DNA of 64,000 bases from Microbacterium sp. Root553 (lineage in GTDB: Bacteria > Actinomycetota > Actinomycetes > Actinomycetales > Microbacteriaceae), in the NCBI RefSeq assembly GCF_001426995.1, contig NZ_LMFY01000001.1, positions 236,240-300,239 on the forward strand, written 5' to 3'. How positions within the stretch are numbered: position 1 is the stretch's first letter; each line of letters starts with the position of its first letter. A model generated the notes under the pieces. It made no database searches and was not told where the DNA came from. It saw only the letters and a list, made by a program, of their open reading frames with translations. This document shows positions 49,466 to 58,700 of the stretch, one piece after another. Made by a program: the position numbers and the translations under genes.

Positions 49466-50437
49466 ATGAGTGCATCGGGTGGCGGCAAGGCGATCATCGC
49501 GGCGTTCCTGGCGAATCTGGGCATCGCTCTGGCGAAGTTCCTCGCCTGGGCGCTCTCCGGCTCGGCATCGATGCTCGCCGAGGCGATCCATTCGGTCGCC
49601 GACTCCGGCAATCAGCTGCTGCTCATGCTCGGCGGCCGCAAGGCCCGACGCGAGGCCGACAGAGCGCACCCCTTCGGCTACGGACGCGAGCGCTACGTCT
49701 ACGCGTTCGTGGTGTCCATCATCCTGTTCTCGGTCGGCGGCCTGTTCGCCATCTACGAGGCCATCGACAAACTCACCCACCCGCACGAGCTCGACAAGAC
49801 CTGGTGGTGGCTGCCGATCGTCGTGCTCGTGGTCGCGATCGGACTGGAGTCGTTCTCGCTGCGCACCGCGGTCAAGGAGAGCAACCTCGTGCGCGACCGC
49901 GACCAGTCGTGGGTGTCGTTCGTCCGGCGCGCGAAGGCGCCGGAACTGCCGGTCGTGCTGCTGGAGGACGTCGGGGCGCTGACCGGGCTCAGCTTCGCCC
50001 TGCTCGGCGTCGGCCTCACGATCATCACCGGCAACCCCGTGTTCGATGCCCTTGGGACGCTGATGATCGGCATCCTGCTGGTGCTCATCGCGATCGTGCT
50101 CGGAGTCGAGACCAAGAGCCTGCTCGTGGGTGAGGGCGCGACCCCCGCCGACCACGACCGCATCGTCGACGCCATCAACGCCGGCGACGAGATCGAGAAG
50201 ATCATCCACATGAAGACCCTCTACCTGGGTCCGGATGAGCTCATGGTGGCGGCGAAGATCGCTCTCAACGCCGACAAGCCGCTGCGCGAGGCCGCCGACG
50301 ACATCGACGCGATCGAAGCCCGCATCCGCGAGGCCGTGCCGATCGCCAGGGTGATCTACATCGAGCCGGACGTCTACCGCCCCGCGATCGATCCCGAGCC
50401 GTCGACCGACGTGTTCGTGCTCAAGTCCTCCGACTGA
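49466..50437 (+). CDS. cation diffusion facilitator (CDF) transporter
   Basis: A 323-residue metal/proton antiporter with six helices. The first metal site is in AIHSVADSGNQ (His42, Asp46); the second helix-5 site reads LLEDVGALTG, with Glu/Asp replacing the usual His, as in several actinobacterial members. The cytoplasmic domain (about residues 220-300) follows. Substrate could be Zn, Mn or Fe. TAGACT is 6 nt before the ATG without a ribosome site. Confidence 0.92.
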   Translation: MSASGGGKAIIAAFLANLGIALAKFLAWALSGSASMLAEAIHSVADSGNQLLLMLGGRKARREADRAHPFGYGRERYVYAFVVSIILFSVGGLFAIYEAIDKLTHPHELDKTWWWLPIVVLVVAIGLESFSLRTAVKESNLVRDRDQSWVSFVRRAKAPELPVVLLEDVGALTGLSFALLGVGLTIITGNPVFDALGTLMIGILLVLIAIVLGVETKSLLVGEGATPADHDRIVDAINAGDEIEKIIHMKTLYLGPDELMVAAKIALNADKPLREAADDIDAIEARIREAVPIARVIYIEPDVYRPAIDPEPSTDVFVLKSSD

Positions 50438-50441
50438 GTCC

Positions 50442-50492
50442 GGCGCCACGGCGCCACGGCGCCACGGCGCCTGTGCGCCTGTGCGCCTGTGC
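50442..50492. repeat. 8-bp tandem repeats between convergent genes
   Basis: Three GGCGCCAC units and a partial GGCGCC (50442-50471) run into two TGTGCGCC units and a partial (50472-50492), all on the same 8-bp period. GGCGCC is self-complementary, so the RNA of either strand can fold into GC hairpins. It may end transcription of the convergent CDF and tadA genes. Confidence 0.85.
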
Positions 50493-50510
50493 AGGGTCGG
50501 CGCCCGGCGG

Positions 50511-50966
50511 TCAGCGCCGTTGCTCGAAGAAGTCGCGCAGCAGCGCCGTGGCGGCCGCCGCCTCGACCCCGCCGATCACCTCGGCGCGGTGCGGCAGGCG
50601 CCGATCGCGCAGCACGTCGTACATCGACCCCGCGGCTCCGGCCTTCTCGTCCCAGGCGCCGAAGACGACGCGCGCGATGCGCGACTGCAGGATCGCACCG
50701 GCGCACATGACGCAGGGCTCCAGGGTCACGACGAGTGTGTGCCCCTCGAGGTTCCAGGTGCCCGCGGATGCCGCAGCCGCGCGCAGCGCCTCGACCTCGG
50801 CGTGTCCGGTCGGATCGTGGGTCGCCTCGCGGGTGTTCCGCCCCTCCGCGACGATCCGCCCCGAGGGATCGAGCACGACGGCGCCGACCGGGATCTCCGC
50901 GGCGTCCGCCGCGTCCGCCGCGAGCGCGAGGGCACGGCCCATCGCGGTGAGGTCGGCGGCGGTCAT
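50511..50966 (-). CDS. tadA: tRNA-specific adenosine deaminase
   Basis: Converts A34 of tRNA-Arg(ACG) to inosine. The 151-residue protein has the zinc/catalytic motifs GHAEVEA (His55, proton-shuttling Glu57) and LEPCVMCAGA (Cys85, Cys88), and the TadA segment RVVFGAWDEKAGAAGS. The start ATG at 50966 has TAGGCT 6 nt upstream on the minus strand. It is divergent from upp, whose start is 82 bp away. Confidence 0.95.
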   Translation of the reverse strand: MTAADLTAMGRALALAADAADAAEIPVGAVVLDPSGRIVAEGRNTREATHDPTGHAEVEALRAAAASAGTWNLEGHTLVVTLEPCVMCAGAILQSRIARVVFGAWDEKAGAAGSMYDVLRDRRLPHRAEVIGGVEAAAATALLRDFFEQRR

Positions 50967-51047
50967 GCGTCGAGCCTACGACAGCGAGCGGCGGCGGCCA
51001 CGGCATCCGATGTCGTGCGCGGGCGTCCGGCGCATTAGCCTGTATCC

Positions 51048-51680
51048 ATGCGTGTCCACGTCGCCGACCACCCTCTCGTCACCCACAAGCTCTCGGTCCT
51101 GCGCGACCATCGCACACCGTCTCCCGTCTTCCGGCAGCTGACGGAGGAGCTCGTGACCCTTCTGGCGTACGAGGCGACGCGAAACGTCAAGGTCAGCCCC
51201 ATCGAGATCACCACACCGGTGACGACGACGATGGGCGTGAAGATCTCGGAGCCGCGTCCGATCGTGGTCCCCATCCTGCGTGCGGGACTCGGGATGCTCG
51301 AGGGGCTCGTCAAGCTGCTGCCGACCGCCGAGGTCGGCTTCCTCGGCATGGTCCGCGACGAGGAGACCTTCGAGCCGACGACCTACGCCGAGCGTCTGCC
51401 CGACGACCTCAGCGACCGCCAGTGCTTCGCCATCGACCCGATGCTCGCCACCGGCGGCTCGCTCGCGGCGGCGATCCAGTTCCTGTTCGACCGCGGCGCC
51501 AAGGACGTCACCGCGATCTGCCTGCTCGGCACCCCTGAGGGCGTGGCGGCGATCGAGGCGCTCGTCGGCGACCGCGACGTCACTCTGGTGCTCGGCGCTC
51601 TCGACGAGCGACTCAACGAGAAGGGGTACATCGTGCCCGGACTCGGCGATGCCGGAGACCGCCTCTACGGCACGGTCTGA
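51048..51680 (+). CDS. upp: uracil phosphoribosyltransferase
   Basis: Salvages uracil to UMP with PRPP. The 210-residue protein has the UPRTase features [14 protein letters not shown] and the PRPP loop [14 protein letters not shown], and ends in [22 protein letters not shown] is 6 nt before the ATG and there is no ribosome site. Its last 16 bases overlap the 3' end of the convergent LysR gene. Confidence 0.97.
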   Translation: MRVHVADHPLVTHKLSVLRDHRTPSPVFRQLTEELVTLLAYEATRNVKVSPIEITTPVTTTMGVKISEPRPIVVPILRAGLGMLEGLVKLLPTAEVGFLGMVRDEETFEPTTYAERLPDDLSDRQCFAIDPMLATGGSLAAAIQFLFDRGAKDVTAICLLGTPEGVAAIEALVGDRDVTLVLGALDERLNEKGYIVPGLGDAGDRLYGTV

Positions 51681-52633
51681 GTTCCCGCAGGCTGGTCGAG
51701 CAGCGCGACGCCGAAGCCCGCGACGACGTCACGCACCTCGGCGAGGTAGCGCTGCGCCTGCTCGGTGAGGGGGATGGCCGTGCGCCCGACCCACCCGATC
51801 TCGATCCGCTCGTCGACATCGAGCGGCACGGCGACGATCTCGGGGTCGAGGTCGTCGCTGATGATGCCGGTGGAGATCGTGTAGCCGTCGAGGCCGATCA
51901 TCAGGTTGAAGATCGTCGCACGATCGGACACCCGGATCTCCTGCGCGCTCGAGAGGGTCGAGAGGATCTCCTCGGCGAAGTAGAAGGAGTTGTTCGCGCC
52001 CTGGTCGAAGGTGAGTCGCGGCAGTCCGACGAGATCGTCGAGGGTCGCGCGCTCCCTCGCAGCGAGCGCGTTGCGGCGCGAGACGAAGATGTGCGGCTCC
52101 GCGAGGAAGAGCGGATGGAACGCCAGGCCCGAGTCGCGCAGCAGCTTGTCGATGACGTTGCGATTGAAGTCGTTGCGGAACAGGATGCCGAGTTCGCTGC
52201 GTAGAGTCCGCACGTCCTCGATGATGTCCCACGTGCGGGTCTCCCGGAGCGAGAACTCGTACTCCGCCGCATTCGTGCTCTTCACCATCCGCACGAAGGC
52301 GTCGACCGCGAAGGAGTAGTGCTGGGTCGACACCCCGAGGAGTCGCCGCGACGGCGGTCGGCCGAGGTATCGCTGCTCGAGCAGTTCCGCCTGCTCGACG
52401 ACCTGACGGGCGTAACCGAGGAACTCCACGCCGTCGCCGGTGAGCGTCACTCCGCGCGCCGAGCGCGAGAGGAGCGCCCGGCCCACCCGGGTCTCGAGGT
52501 CCTTCATCGCCGCCGACATGGTGGGCTGGGCGACATAGAGCAGATCGGCCGCGGCCGTGATCGATCCCTCCGCAGCGACCTCGATGAAGTACTGGAGCTG
52601 CTGCAGCGTGATGCCGCTCGGTCGTCTTGGCAT
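51665..52633 (-). CDS. LysR-family regulator, divergent from mesX-mesD
   Basis: A 322-residue LysR-type protein. The helix-turn-helix is at residues 9-70 ([20 protein letters not shown] then [20 protein letters not shown]), followed by a two-lobe effector domain (about 95-300). It is divergent from mesX-mesD with 123 bp between starts, and the perfect palindrome TCCTATAGGA lies just upstream of its own ATG, so it probably controls methionine synthesis and itself. The effector could be homocysteine or methionine by analogy with MetR, but the effector domain cannot confirm that. Confidence 0.92.
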   Translation of the reverse strand: MPRRPSGITLQQLQYFIEVAAEGSITAAADLLYVAQPTMSAAMKDLETRVGRALLSRSARGVTLTGDGVEFLGYARQVVEQAELLEQRYLGRPPSRRLLGVSTQHYSFAVDAFVRMVKSTNAAEYEFSLRETRTWDIIEDVRTLRSELGILFRNDFNRNVIDKLLRDSGLAFHPLFLAEPHIFVSRRNALAARERATLDDLVGLPRLTFDQGANNSFYFAEEILSTLSSAQEIRVSDRATIFNLMIGLDGYTISTGIISDDLDPEIVAVPLDVDERIEIGWVGRTAIPLTEQAQRYLAEVRDVVAGFGVALLDQPAGTQTVP

Positions 52634-52640
52634 AGCCCAA

Positions 52641-52650
52641 TCCTATAGGA
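52641..52650. promoter_or_regulatory. palindrome in the lysR-mesX intergenic region
   Basis: TCCTATAGGA, a perfect 10-bp palindrome 8 bp upstream of the LysR ATG. It may be part of the LysR binding site and could overlap a -10 element (TATAGG). Confidence 0.4.
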
Positions 52651-52756
52651 ACGCATAGTGGAGCCGAATTACCCGATGACCGCGCTCCCGCTGCACGATG
52701 AGAGCACAGCTCCTGAGAGGCCGACCCCGGCCTCACCCCCTTCGGATTGGCTTCTC

Positions 52757-53746
52757 ATGGCGAACGACATCACGTTCAGCATCACCACCACGCGTTTCGA
52801 CGAGGACTATGCACCGTCGGATGCGTCCCGGATCACGACGAACTTCGCCAACCTCGCGCGCGGCGAGCGCCGCCAGGAGAACCTCCGCAACGCGCTCGCG
52901 ATGATCGACCGTCGATTCAACGACCTCGCGCACGAGGACAACCCCGACGGGGACCGGTATACGGTCGAGCTCGACATCATCTCGGTGCAGCTGCGCTTCT
53001 CCGACGGCGCGGACGAGGAGTTCCCCGTCCTCGAGGTGCTCGACGTGCACATCCTCGACCGACTCACGGGCGAGCGCCACCAGGGCATCGTAGGGAACAA
53101 CTTCTCCTCCTACATCCGCGACTACGACTTCAGCATCGTCCTGCCCGCCGCCAACGCGGGCGGAGGGGGCTTCACGACGCCCGATGACTTCGGCGCGCTG
53201 CACGGCAAGCTGTTCCAGCACTTCGTCGAGTCCGACGCGTATCGGGAGCGGTTCCCGCAGTCGCCGGTCATCTGCATCAGCGTGTCGACGAGCCGGACGT
53301 ACCGACGCACCGGCGAGGAGCATCCCGTGCTCGGCGCCGAGTACGTGCAGGATTCGTTCTCGCTCACCGACGAGTACTTCGGCAAGATGGGTCTGCAGGT
53401 GCGGTACTTCATGCCGCGCGGCAGCGTCGCCCCCCTCGCCTTCTACTTCCGGGGCGACCTGCTGAGCGACTACTCCGATCTGCAGCTCGTCGGCACGATC
53501 AGCACCATGGAGACCTTCCAGAAGATCTACCGCCCCGAGATCTATCACGCCGACGCACCCGCCGCGGAGGTCTATCGTCCGAGCCTCGAGCACGAGGACT
53601 TCCAGCGCACGGACATCACCTACGACCGCGAGGAGCGGAGCCGACTGGCGGTGACGCAGGGACGCTACGCCGACGAGCACTTCGTCACCCCGCACCGTCG
53701 GGTGCTGGACGAGTGGGCCGCCTCCTACCCCGCCCTGGTCCGATGA
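52757..53746 (+). CDS. mesX: DUF1852 protein MesX, partner of methionine synthase MesD
   Basis: A 329-residue protein of the DUF1852 family, described as a putative oxygenase (MesX) required with the core methionine synthase MesD. I start at ATG 52757, where the conserved N terminus FSITTTRFDEDYAPSDASRI begins; longer in-frame starts (GTG 52658, ATG 52676) add an unconserved Pro/Ser stretch. Conserved segments are RITTNFANLARGERRQENLR and RYTVELDIISVQLRFSDGAD. No ribosome site is obvious, and the leader can fold a stem over the start codon (52698-52705 with 52750-52758). The stop overlaps mesD (ATGA). Confidence 0.88.
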   Translation: MANDITFSITTTRFDEDYAPSDASRITTNFANLARGERRQENLRNALAMIDRRFNDLAHEDNPDGDRYTVELDIISVQLRFSDGADEEFPVLEVLDVHILDRLTGERHQGIVGNNFSSYIRDYDFSIVLPAANAGGGGFTTPDDFGALHGKLFQHFVESDAYRERFPQSPVICISVSTSRTYRRTGEEHPVLGAEYVQDSFSLTDEYFGKMGLQVRYFMPRGSVAPLAFYFRGDLLSDYSDLQLVGTISTMETFQKIYRPEIYHADAPAAEVYRPSLEHEDFQRTDITYDREERSRLAVTQGRYADEHFVTPHRRVLDEWAASYPALVR

Positions 53747-54822
53747 GCGGCGCGGGATCGACGGCCGTGAACACGCTGCTGCCCACCTCGATCGTCGGAA
53801 GCCTGCCCAAGCCGGCGTGGCTGGCGAAGCCCGAGGTGCTCTGGTCGCCGTGGGAGCTGCAGGGTGACGCGCTCGTGGAGGGCCGGCAGGATGCACTGCG
53901 CGCGGCGGTGCACGAGCAGCAGCGACGCGGCATCGACATCCTCAGCGACGGCGAGCAGACCCGGCAGCACTTCGTGACCACCTTCATCGAGCACCTCGAC
54001 GGGGTCGACTTCGAAAAGCGCGAGACGGTCCGCATCCGCGACCGGTACGACGCGAGCGTGCCGACCGTGGTGGGCGCGGTGAGCCGACGCCAGCCGGTGT
54101 TCGTCGCGGACGCGGCCTTTCTGCGCCAGCAGACCGATCGGCCGATCAAGTGGGCGCTTCCCGGCCCGATGACGATGATCGACACCCTCTCCGACCACCA
54201 CTATCGCAGCCGCGAGAAGCTGGCGTGGGAGTTCGCCACGATTCTCAACCAGGAGGCCAGGGAGCTGGAGGCCGCGGGCGTGGACATCATCCAGTTCGAC
54301 GAGCCTGCCTTCAACGTCTTCTTCGATGAGACCAAGGACTGGGGCATCGCCGCACTCGAGCGCGCTGCCGAGGGACTGCGTGCGGAGACGGCGGTGCACA
54401 TCTGCTACGGATACGGGATCAAGGCGAACAACGACTGGAAGGCGACGCTGGGTGCGGAGTGGCGACAGTACGAGGAGTCGTTCCCCCTTCTGCAGCAGTC
54501 CTCCATCGACATCGTCTCTCTGGAGAGTCACAACTCCCACGTGCCGATCGATGTCATCGAGCTCATCCGCGGCAAGAAGGTCATGCTCGGAGCCATCGAT
54601 GTCGCGCGCGAGCAGATCGAGACTCCGGAAGAGGTGGCCGGCACCCTCCGGCGCGCCCTCGAGTTCGTCGATGCCGACCTGCTCATCCCCAGCTCCAACT
54701 GCGGCATGGCCCCCCTTCCGCGAGGCGTCGCGTTCGACAAGCTCAGCGCATTGTCGGCGGGGGCTCGGATCGTCCGACAGGAGCTCGGCGTCGGCGTCGG
54801 CGCAGAGGTGGGCGTGGGCTGA
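53743..54822 (+). CDS. mesD: folate-independent core methionine synthase MesD
   Basis: A 359-residue protein matching only the C-terminal catalytic half of cobalamin-independent methionine synthase MetE. The zinc-site histidine and cysteine are in AVHICYGYG (about residues 219-221) and the second cysteine in SSNCGMAPLPRG (about 318). The homocysteine-binding region LLPTSIVGSLPKP is at the N terminus. It lacks the N-terminal folate-binding half, so the methyl donor is not methyltetrahydrofolate; adjacency to DUF1852 (MesX) places it in the MesD class, which needs oxygen and MesX. The C-terminal GVGVGAEVGVG is a low-complexity tail. Confidence 0.9.
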   Translation: MSGAGSTAVNTLLPTSIVGSLPKPAWLAKPEVLWSPWELQGDALVEGRQDALRAAVHEQQRRGIDILSDGEQTRQHFVTTFIEHLDGVDFEKRETVRIRDRYDASVPTVVGAVSRRQPVFVADAAFLRQQTDRPIKWALPGPMTMIDTLSDHHYRSREKLAWEFATILNQEARELEAAGVDIIQFDEPAFNVFFDETKDWGIAALERAAEGLRAETAVHICYGYGIKANNDWKATLGAEWRQYEESFPLLQQSSIDIVSLESHNSHVPIDVIELIRGKKVMLGAIDVAREQIETPEEVAGTLRRALEFVDADLLIPSSNCGMAPLPRGVAFDKLSALSAGARIVRQELGVGVGAEVGVG

Positions 54823-54892
54823 CACCGGGTCTCGACACGGTGACGGCCGACGACGTCGGTGCGGCGCATGTTCCGACGAGGACCGGCTCTGA

Positions 54893-55705
54893 TCACACCG
54901 TCAGGCGGTATCCGCGCTCCTCGCCGAGACGGAGGAAACCCGAACGAGCGAGTATCGGAGCCGATGTCGCGGTGCGTCCCTTGACAAGCGCCGTCTTCGC
55001 CCCGAGAGACGCGCTCACCCGCAGCCGTTCGGCGAGCACCGCACGATAGGCGCCCCTGCCTCGGGCCCGCTCGATCGTGGCGGCGCCCCACAGACGAGCG
55101 AACCCCTCGACGATCGTGCACCCGCCGGTACTGACGGCCTCCCCGTCGAGGCGCGCGAGCACGCGGACGTGCGTTCCCGCCTCGAACGTCGAGGTGACCT
55201 CCTCGAACTCGACCCTCAGACCCTCGTCGTCGAGTGGCTGCTGCTGCCACACCGGCACATTGATCGCATCGACCTCGCGGACCTGATCGAGCGTCCGCAC
55301 GACCTCGGCGGTGACGCCGTCGGGCACGTCCACGGTTGCTCCCTCGACCGGACAGGCGAACACCGCCACCGTGTCGATGTGTTCGGCACCGCGTCGGCGC
55401 AGCTCGGGCTCGAGGTCGGGCTGATCCGACGCGTTCGTCCAGAAGACGAGCTCGCTCTCGCCCCATGCCCGGGTACGGGCGAGGGCATGATCGAGGACGT
55501 CCGCGGCATCGGCCTCCGACTCGACCTGAGATCCGCGCACGCCACCGCCGAACCGCTCGGGGTGGCGCACCAGCTGCAGGTCCGTCTTCTCCTGCTCGCT
55601 GCCGCGCGGGAACCACACCCACTGCGCCGATGCGCGCAGGATCTCCTCGGTCGTGTGCAGGAGCTGCGCCCCGTGACCACCTGTCATGTCGTGACCACCT
55701 GTCAT
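54893..55705 (-). CDS. GNAT family N-acetyltransferase
   Basis: A 270-residue protein with a divergent N-terminal half and a C-terminal GNAT domain (GEAVSTGGCTIVEGFARLWG, then ATIERARGRGAYRAVLAERL, which is the acetyl-CoA loop). The start is uncertain because an 18-bp duplication creates two ATGs (55705 and 55687), each with an AGGNGG ribosome site seven bases upstream; the protein therefore begins MTGGHDMTGGHG. It starts 15 bp after the helicase stop and is probably in one transcript with it. Substrate unknown. Confidence 0.85.
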   Translation of the reverse strand: MTGGHDMTGGHGAQLLHTTEEILRASAQWVWFPRGSEQEKTDLQLVRHPERFGGGVRGSQVESEADAADVLDHALARTRAWGESELVFWTNASDQPDLEPELRRRGAEHIDTVAVFACPVEGATVDVPDGVTAEVVRTLDQVREVDAINVPVWQQQPLDDEGLRVEFEEVTSTFEAGTHVRVLARLDGEAVSTGGCTIVEGFARLWGAATIERARGRGAYRAVLAERLRVSASLGAKTALVKGRTATSAPILARSGFLRLGEERGYRLTV

Positions 55706-55726
55706 GTCGCGACCGCCTGTCAGCTC
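55673..55726. repeat. 18-bp tandem repeat duplicating a translation start
   Basis: Units at 55673-55690 and 55691-55708 (GTGACCACCTGTCATGTC) are identical; 55709-55726 differs at four positions. The third contains the nuclease-helicase stop codon and the first two contain the alternative GNAT start codons. Confidence 0.93.
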
Positions 55727-58700
55727 GCGGCGCCGACGAGGCGGGCGAACGCGCTCATCCGCGCGACTCCCTCGGGAGTGCGCGGAAGGTCGTCGAGGAG
55801 CGCCGGAGAGTGGATGAGGTAGGCCGCGACCTGTGCTCGCGAGATCGCGACGTTGAGCCGGTTCTGCAGCAGCAGGAACTCCGGCCCGCGGGGAGCGTCC
55901 CGTCCGCTGGACGCCGCGAGCGTCGTGATCGAGACCACTGCCTCCTTGCCCTGGAAGTTGTCGACGGTTCCGACCGGCACGTCCGGGAACCCGGCCTCGG
56001 CGAGTGCGTCGTGCACCAGCTGACGCTGTGCGTTGTACGGCGCCACCACGATGATGTCGCTCTGGGCGAGCGGACGCACCGTCGCCGTCGCGTCGTTGTC
56101 GGTGAAGGCACGGCCCACCAGGTCGGAGACGAGCGCGACGACCTGGGCCGCCTCCTCGGGCGACTCGGTGGCGTTGCCCCGATGCCGCAGAGGGACGACA
56201 TGCAGACCGGGATCGACCCCCTCGAGTTCCCGCCGCTCGGTGCCGGGAGCGGATGCGAGCTGCCCGGCGTAGGCGAGCGTGGACACCGGCTCGGCGAGGA
56301 GAGGATGCATCCGCCAGGAGCGCGCCAGGAAGTAGCCCTGCTCGGGCCGGACGACCGCATCGCCGTCCATGACCCAGCCGAGGGCCGAGGTGTCGACCGG
56401 CTCAGGATGCGCGCCCTGGCTGACCTGGGGAAGCTGCTGCGGGTCACCGAGCAGCAGCAGGCGTTGCGCGCTCGCGGCGACGGCGATCGTCGAGGCGAGC
56501 GAGAACTGGCCGGCCTCGTCGACCACCAGCAGGTCGAGTCCTCCTCGATCGACGCGAGCGGTGTTGCTGAAGTCCCAGGCCGTCCCCCCGACGACGACAC
56601 CGTGGTGCGCATGCTCGCCGAGGAACGCCGCCATCCCGCTCTTGGGGATCGCGGTGTACGACGGGTCGATCGACGGATCCTTCGGGGACTTACCCACCTG
56701 CGCCGCGGGAACGCCGTCTGCCACCACGCGGTCGAGCAGGTTCTCGATGATGGCGTGCGACTGCGCGACCACCCCGATCCGGAAACCGTGGTCGGAGACC
56801 AGACGGGCGATCACCTGCGAGCCGGTGTAGGTCTTACCGGTCCCGGGTGGCCCCTGCACGGCGATGTAGCTGCGGTCGAGGTCGAGGATGCCGCGAACGA
56901 TCGCATCGATCGTGTCGCCGTCGCCCGTCGGCAGCGGCGCACCCGAGATCGTCCGAGGAGGGACACGACGCAGGATGTCGGTCGCCGCATCGCGCGGGAA
57001 TGCCGGAGCCTCGGCGTGCACGGCGTCGGCCCACTCGTCGATCGCCCCCTGCAGCGACACGACCCGGGGCGGGGCGGCCGGGGTGAGGGCGAGCGGCACC
57101 TCGCTCCAGGTCTGTCCCTGGATGGCCGTCTCGGTGATCAGGAAGCCGTCGTCGAGCACCTCGGCGACGGTGACCGTGTGCGGCACATGGACCGCGCGCG
57201 AGGGCACCTCCGTGTCGAAGGGAGCCGGCACCGCGTAGAGGGCGAAAGGCTGAGCCCCGGCACCCACCGTCGTGCCGGGCGACACCTCTCCCCTGATCTC
57301 GACATCGCGCGACATCACCCGTCGGCCCTCGGGCACGCTCCAGTCGCGCACCACGCGCGACGCACCCCTGTCGATGCGCACCACGTCGCGCGTGCCGTCC
57401 CACATCGTGACCGGCTCGCGCAGCCGCTGGAAGTGCGACACCCAGAAGCTCTTCGCCTCACGGGGGAAGTAGTCGATCGCCGCGGCGGCGATCCTGTGCA
57501 CGAGTCCGTCGCCGCCGTCGTCGATGGCGCGCTCGGCGTCGGCGAGCAGAGCGACCGAGCGCGGAGACGGCTCGTAGATGACCTCGTCGGCCTCGTCGGG
57601 CGGGGCGGGGTTCACGCCCTCCTTCTTGGCGATCTCGATCAGCCAGTTGCGCAGACGCCTCGTCGACACGCAGTCGTACCGGTTGTAGTCGGCCAGGTCG
57701 GCGAACACCGCATCCGCCTCCGCACGCTGCCCGGCGGCGGCGAGCTCACGGGCGGCGACGTACTGCACGATCGAGTCGTCGCCCTTCTGGACATCGCTGG
57801 TGCGGACGTCCGCACCCATGTACAGCGGCTCGAGCTTCTTGATCGAGTACGACCTCGACCCCACCCGCACGGTGCGCAGCACCAGCGGGTAGAGGTCGAC
57901 GAACACTCCCTCGCGCAGCAGCCGATCGATCTCCGCCTCGCGCACACCGTGACGCGCCGCCATCGCCACCAGGTGCGAGGTCTCATAGGGCGCGTAGTGG
58001 TAGATGTGCATGCCCGGGTGGGCGGTGCGGCGGACCTTCACGAAATCCAGGAATCTCTCGAACGCCTCCCGCTCCGCGGCGAAGTCGTGCGCCCAGAGCG
58101 CGGTGTACTGATCCGCGTTGTCGACCCATCCGAACAGATAGTCGATGCCCCAGTGACCCTGCCCATCGGGCGCGGGCTCTGTGTAGAGCGGGTCGCCCTC
58201 GAAGTCGAAGAAGATGTCGCCATGACTCGGCACGGGCAGTGTGTGGATCGCCGCGGCGTAGTGCACGTCGTAGGTCGGCACACCCTCGGCATCCGCCCGG
58301 ATCTGCAGCCGCGCCTGCGCCCGCAGCGTCTCGAACGTGTCGGCGTTCATGCCGTCGGGCGGCGCAGCGGCCTCCGCCAGCGCGTCGATCGTCTCGATCC
58401 CGCCGGCACGCAGACGCGCACGCTGCACGGGGCGCATACGCGCGACCATCAGCAGATCGCGGTGCGCGATCACCTGCTCCTCGCAGGTGGCGCACCGGCC
58501 GCAGGCCACCACCTCGAGGTCGCCCCGATCATCGCCCCACGCCAGGGCGGCCTCGGGAGACGGATCGTCGATCCGTCTGTCCGCGATCAGCGCTCGGAGG
58601 CGGGCACGGCGCACCTGGAACAGCGGGAGCAGATCGTCGACGGCATGCGTGCTGAGGGAGCCGTCGCCGAGGATGAGGTCGACGGAGTCGGATCGCGGAA

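Noticed and set aside
52658..52756. Upstream mesX starts at GTG 52658 or ATG 52676
   Set aside because: The added 27-33 residues are Pro/Ser/Thr-rich and unlike the conserved DUF1852 N terminus, which begins at 52757.
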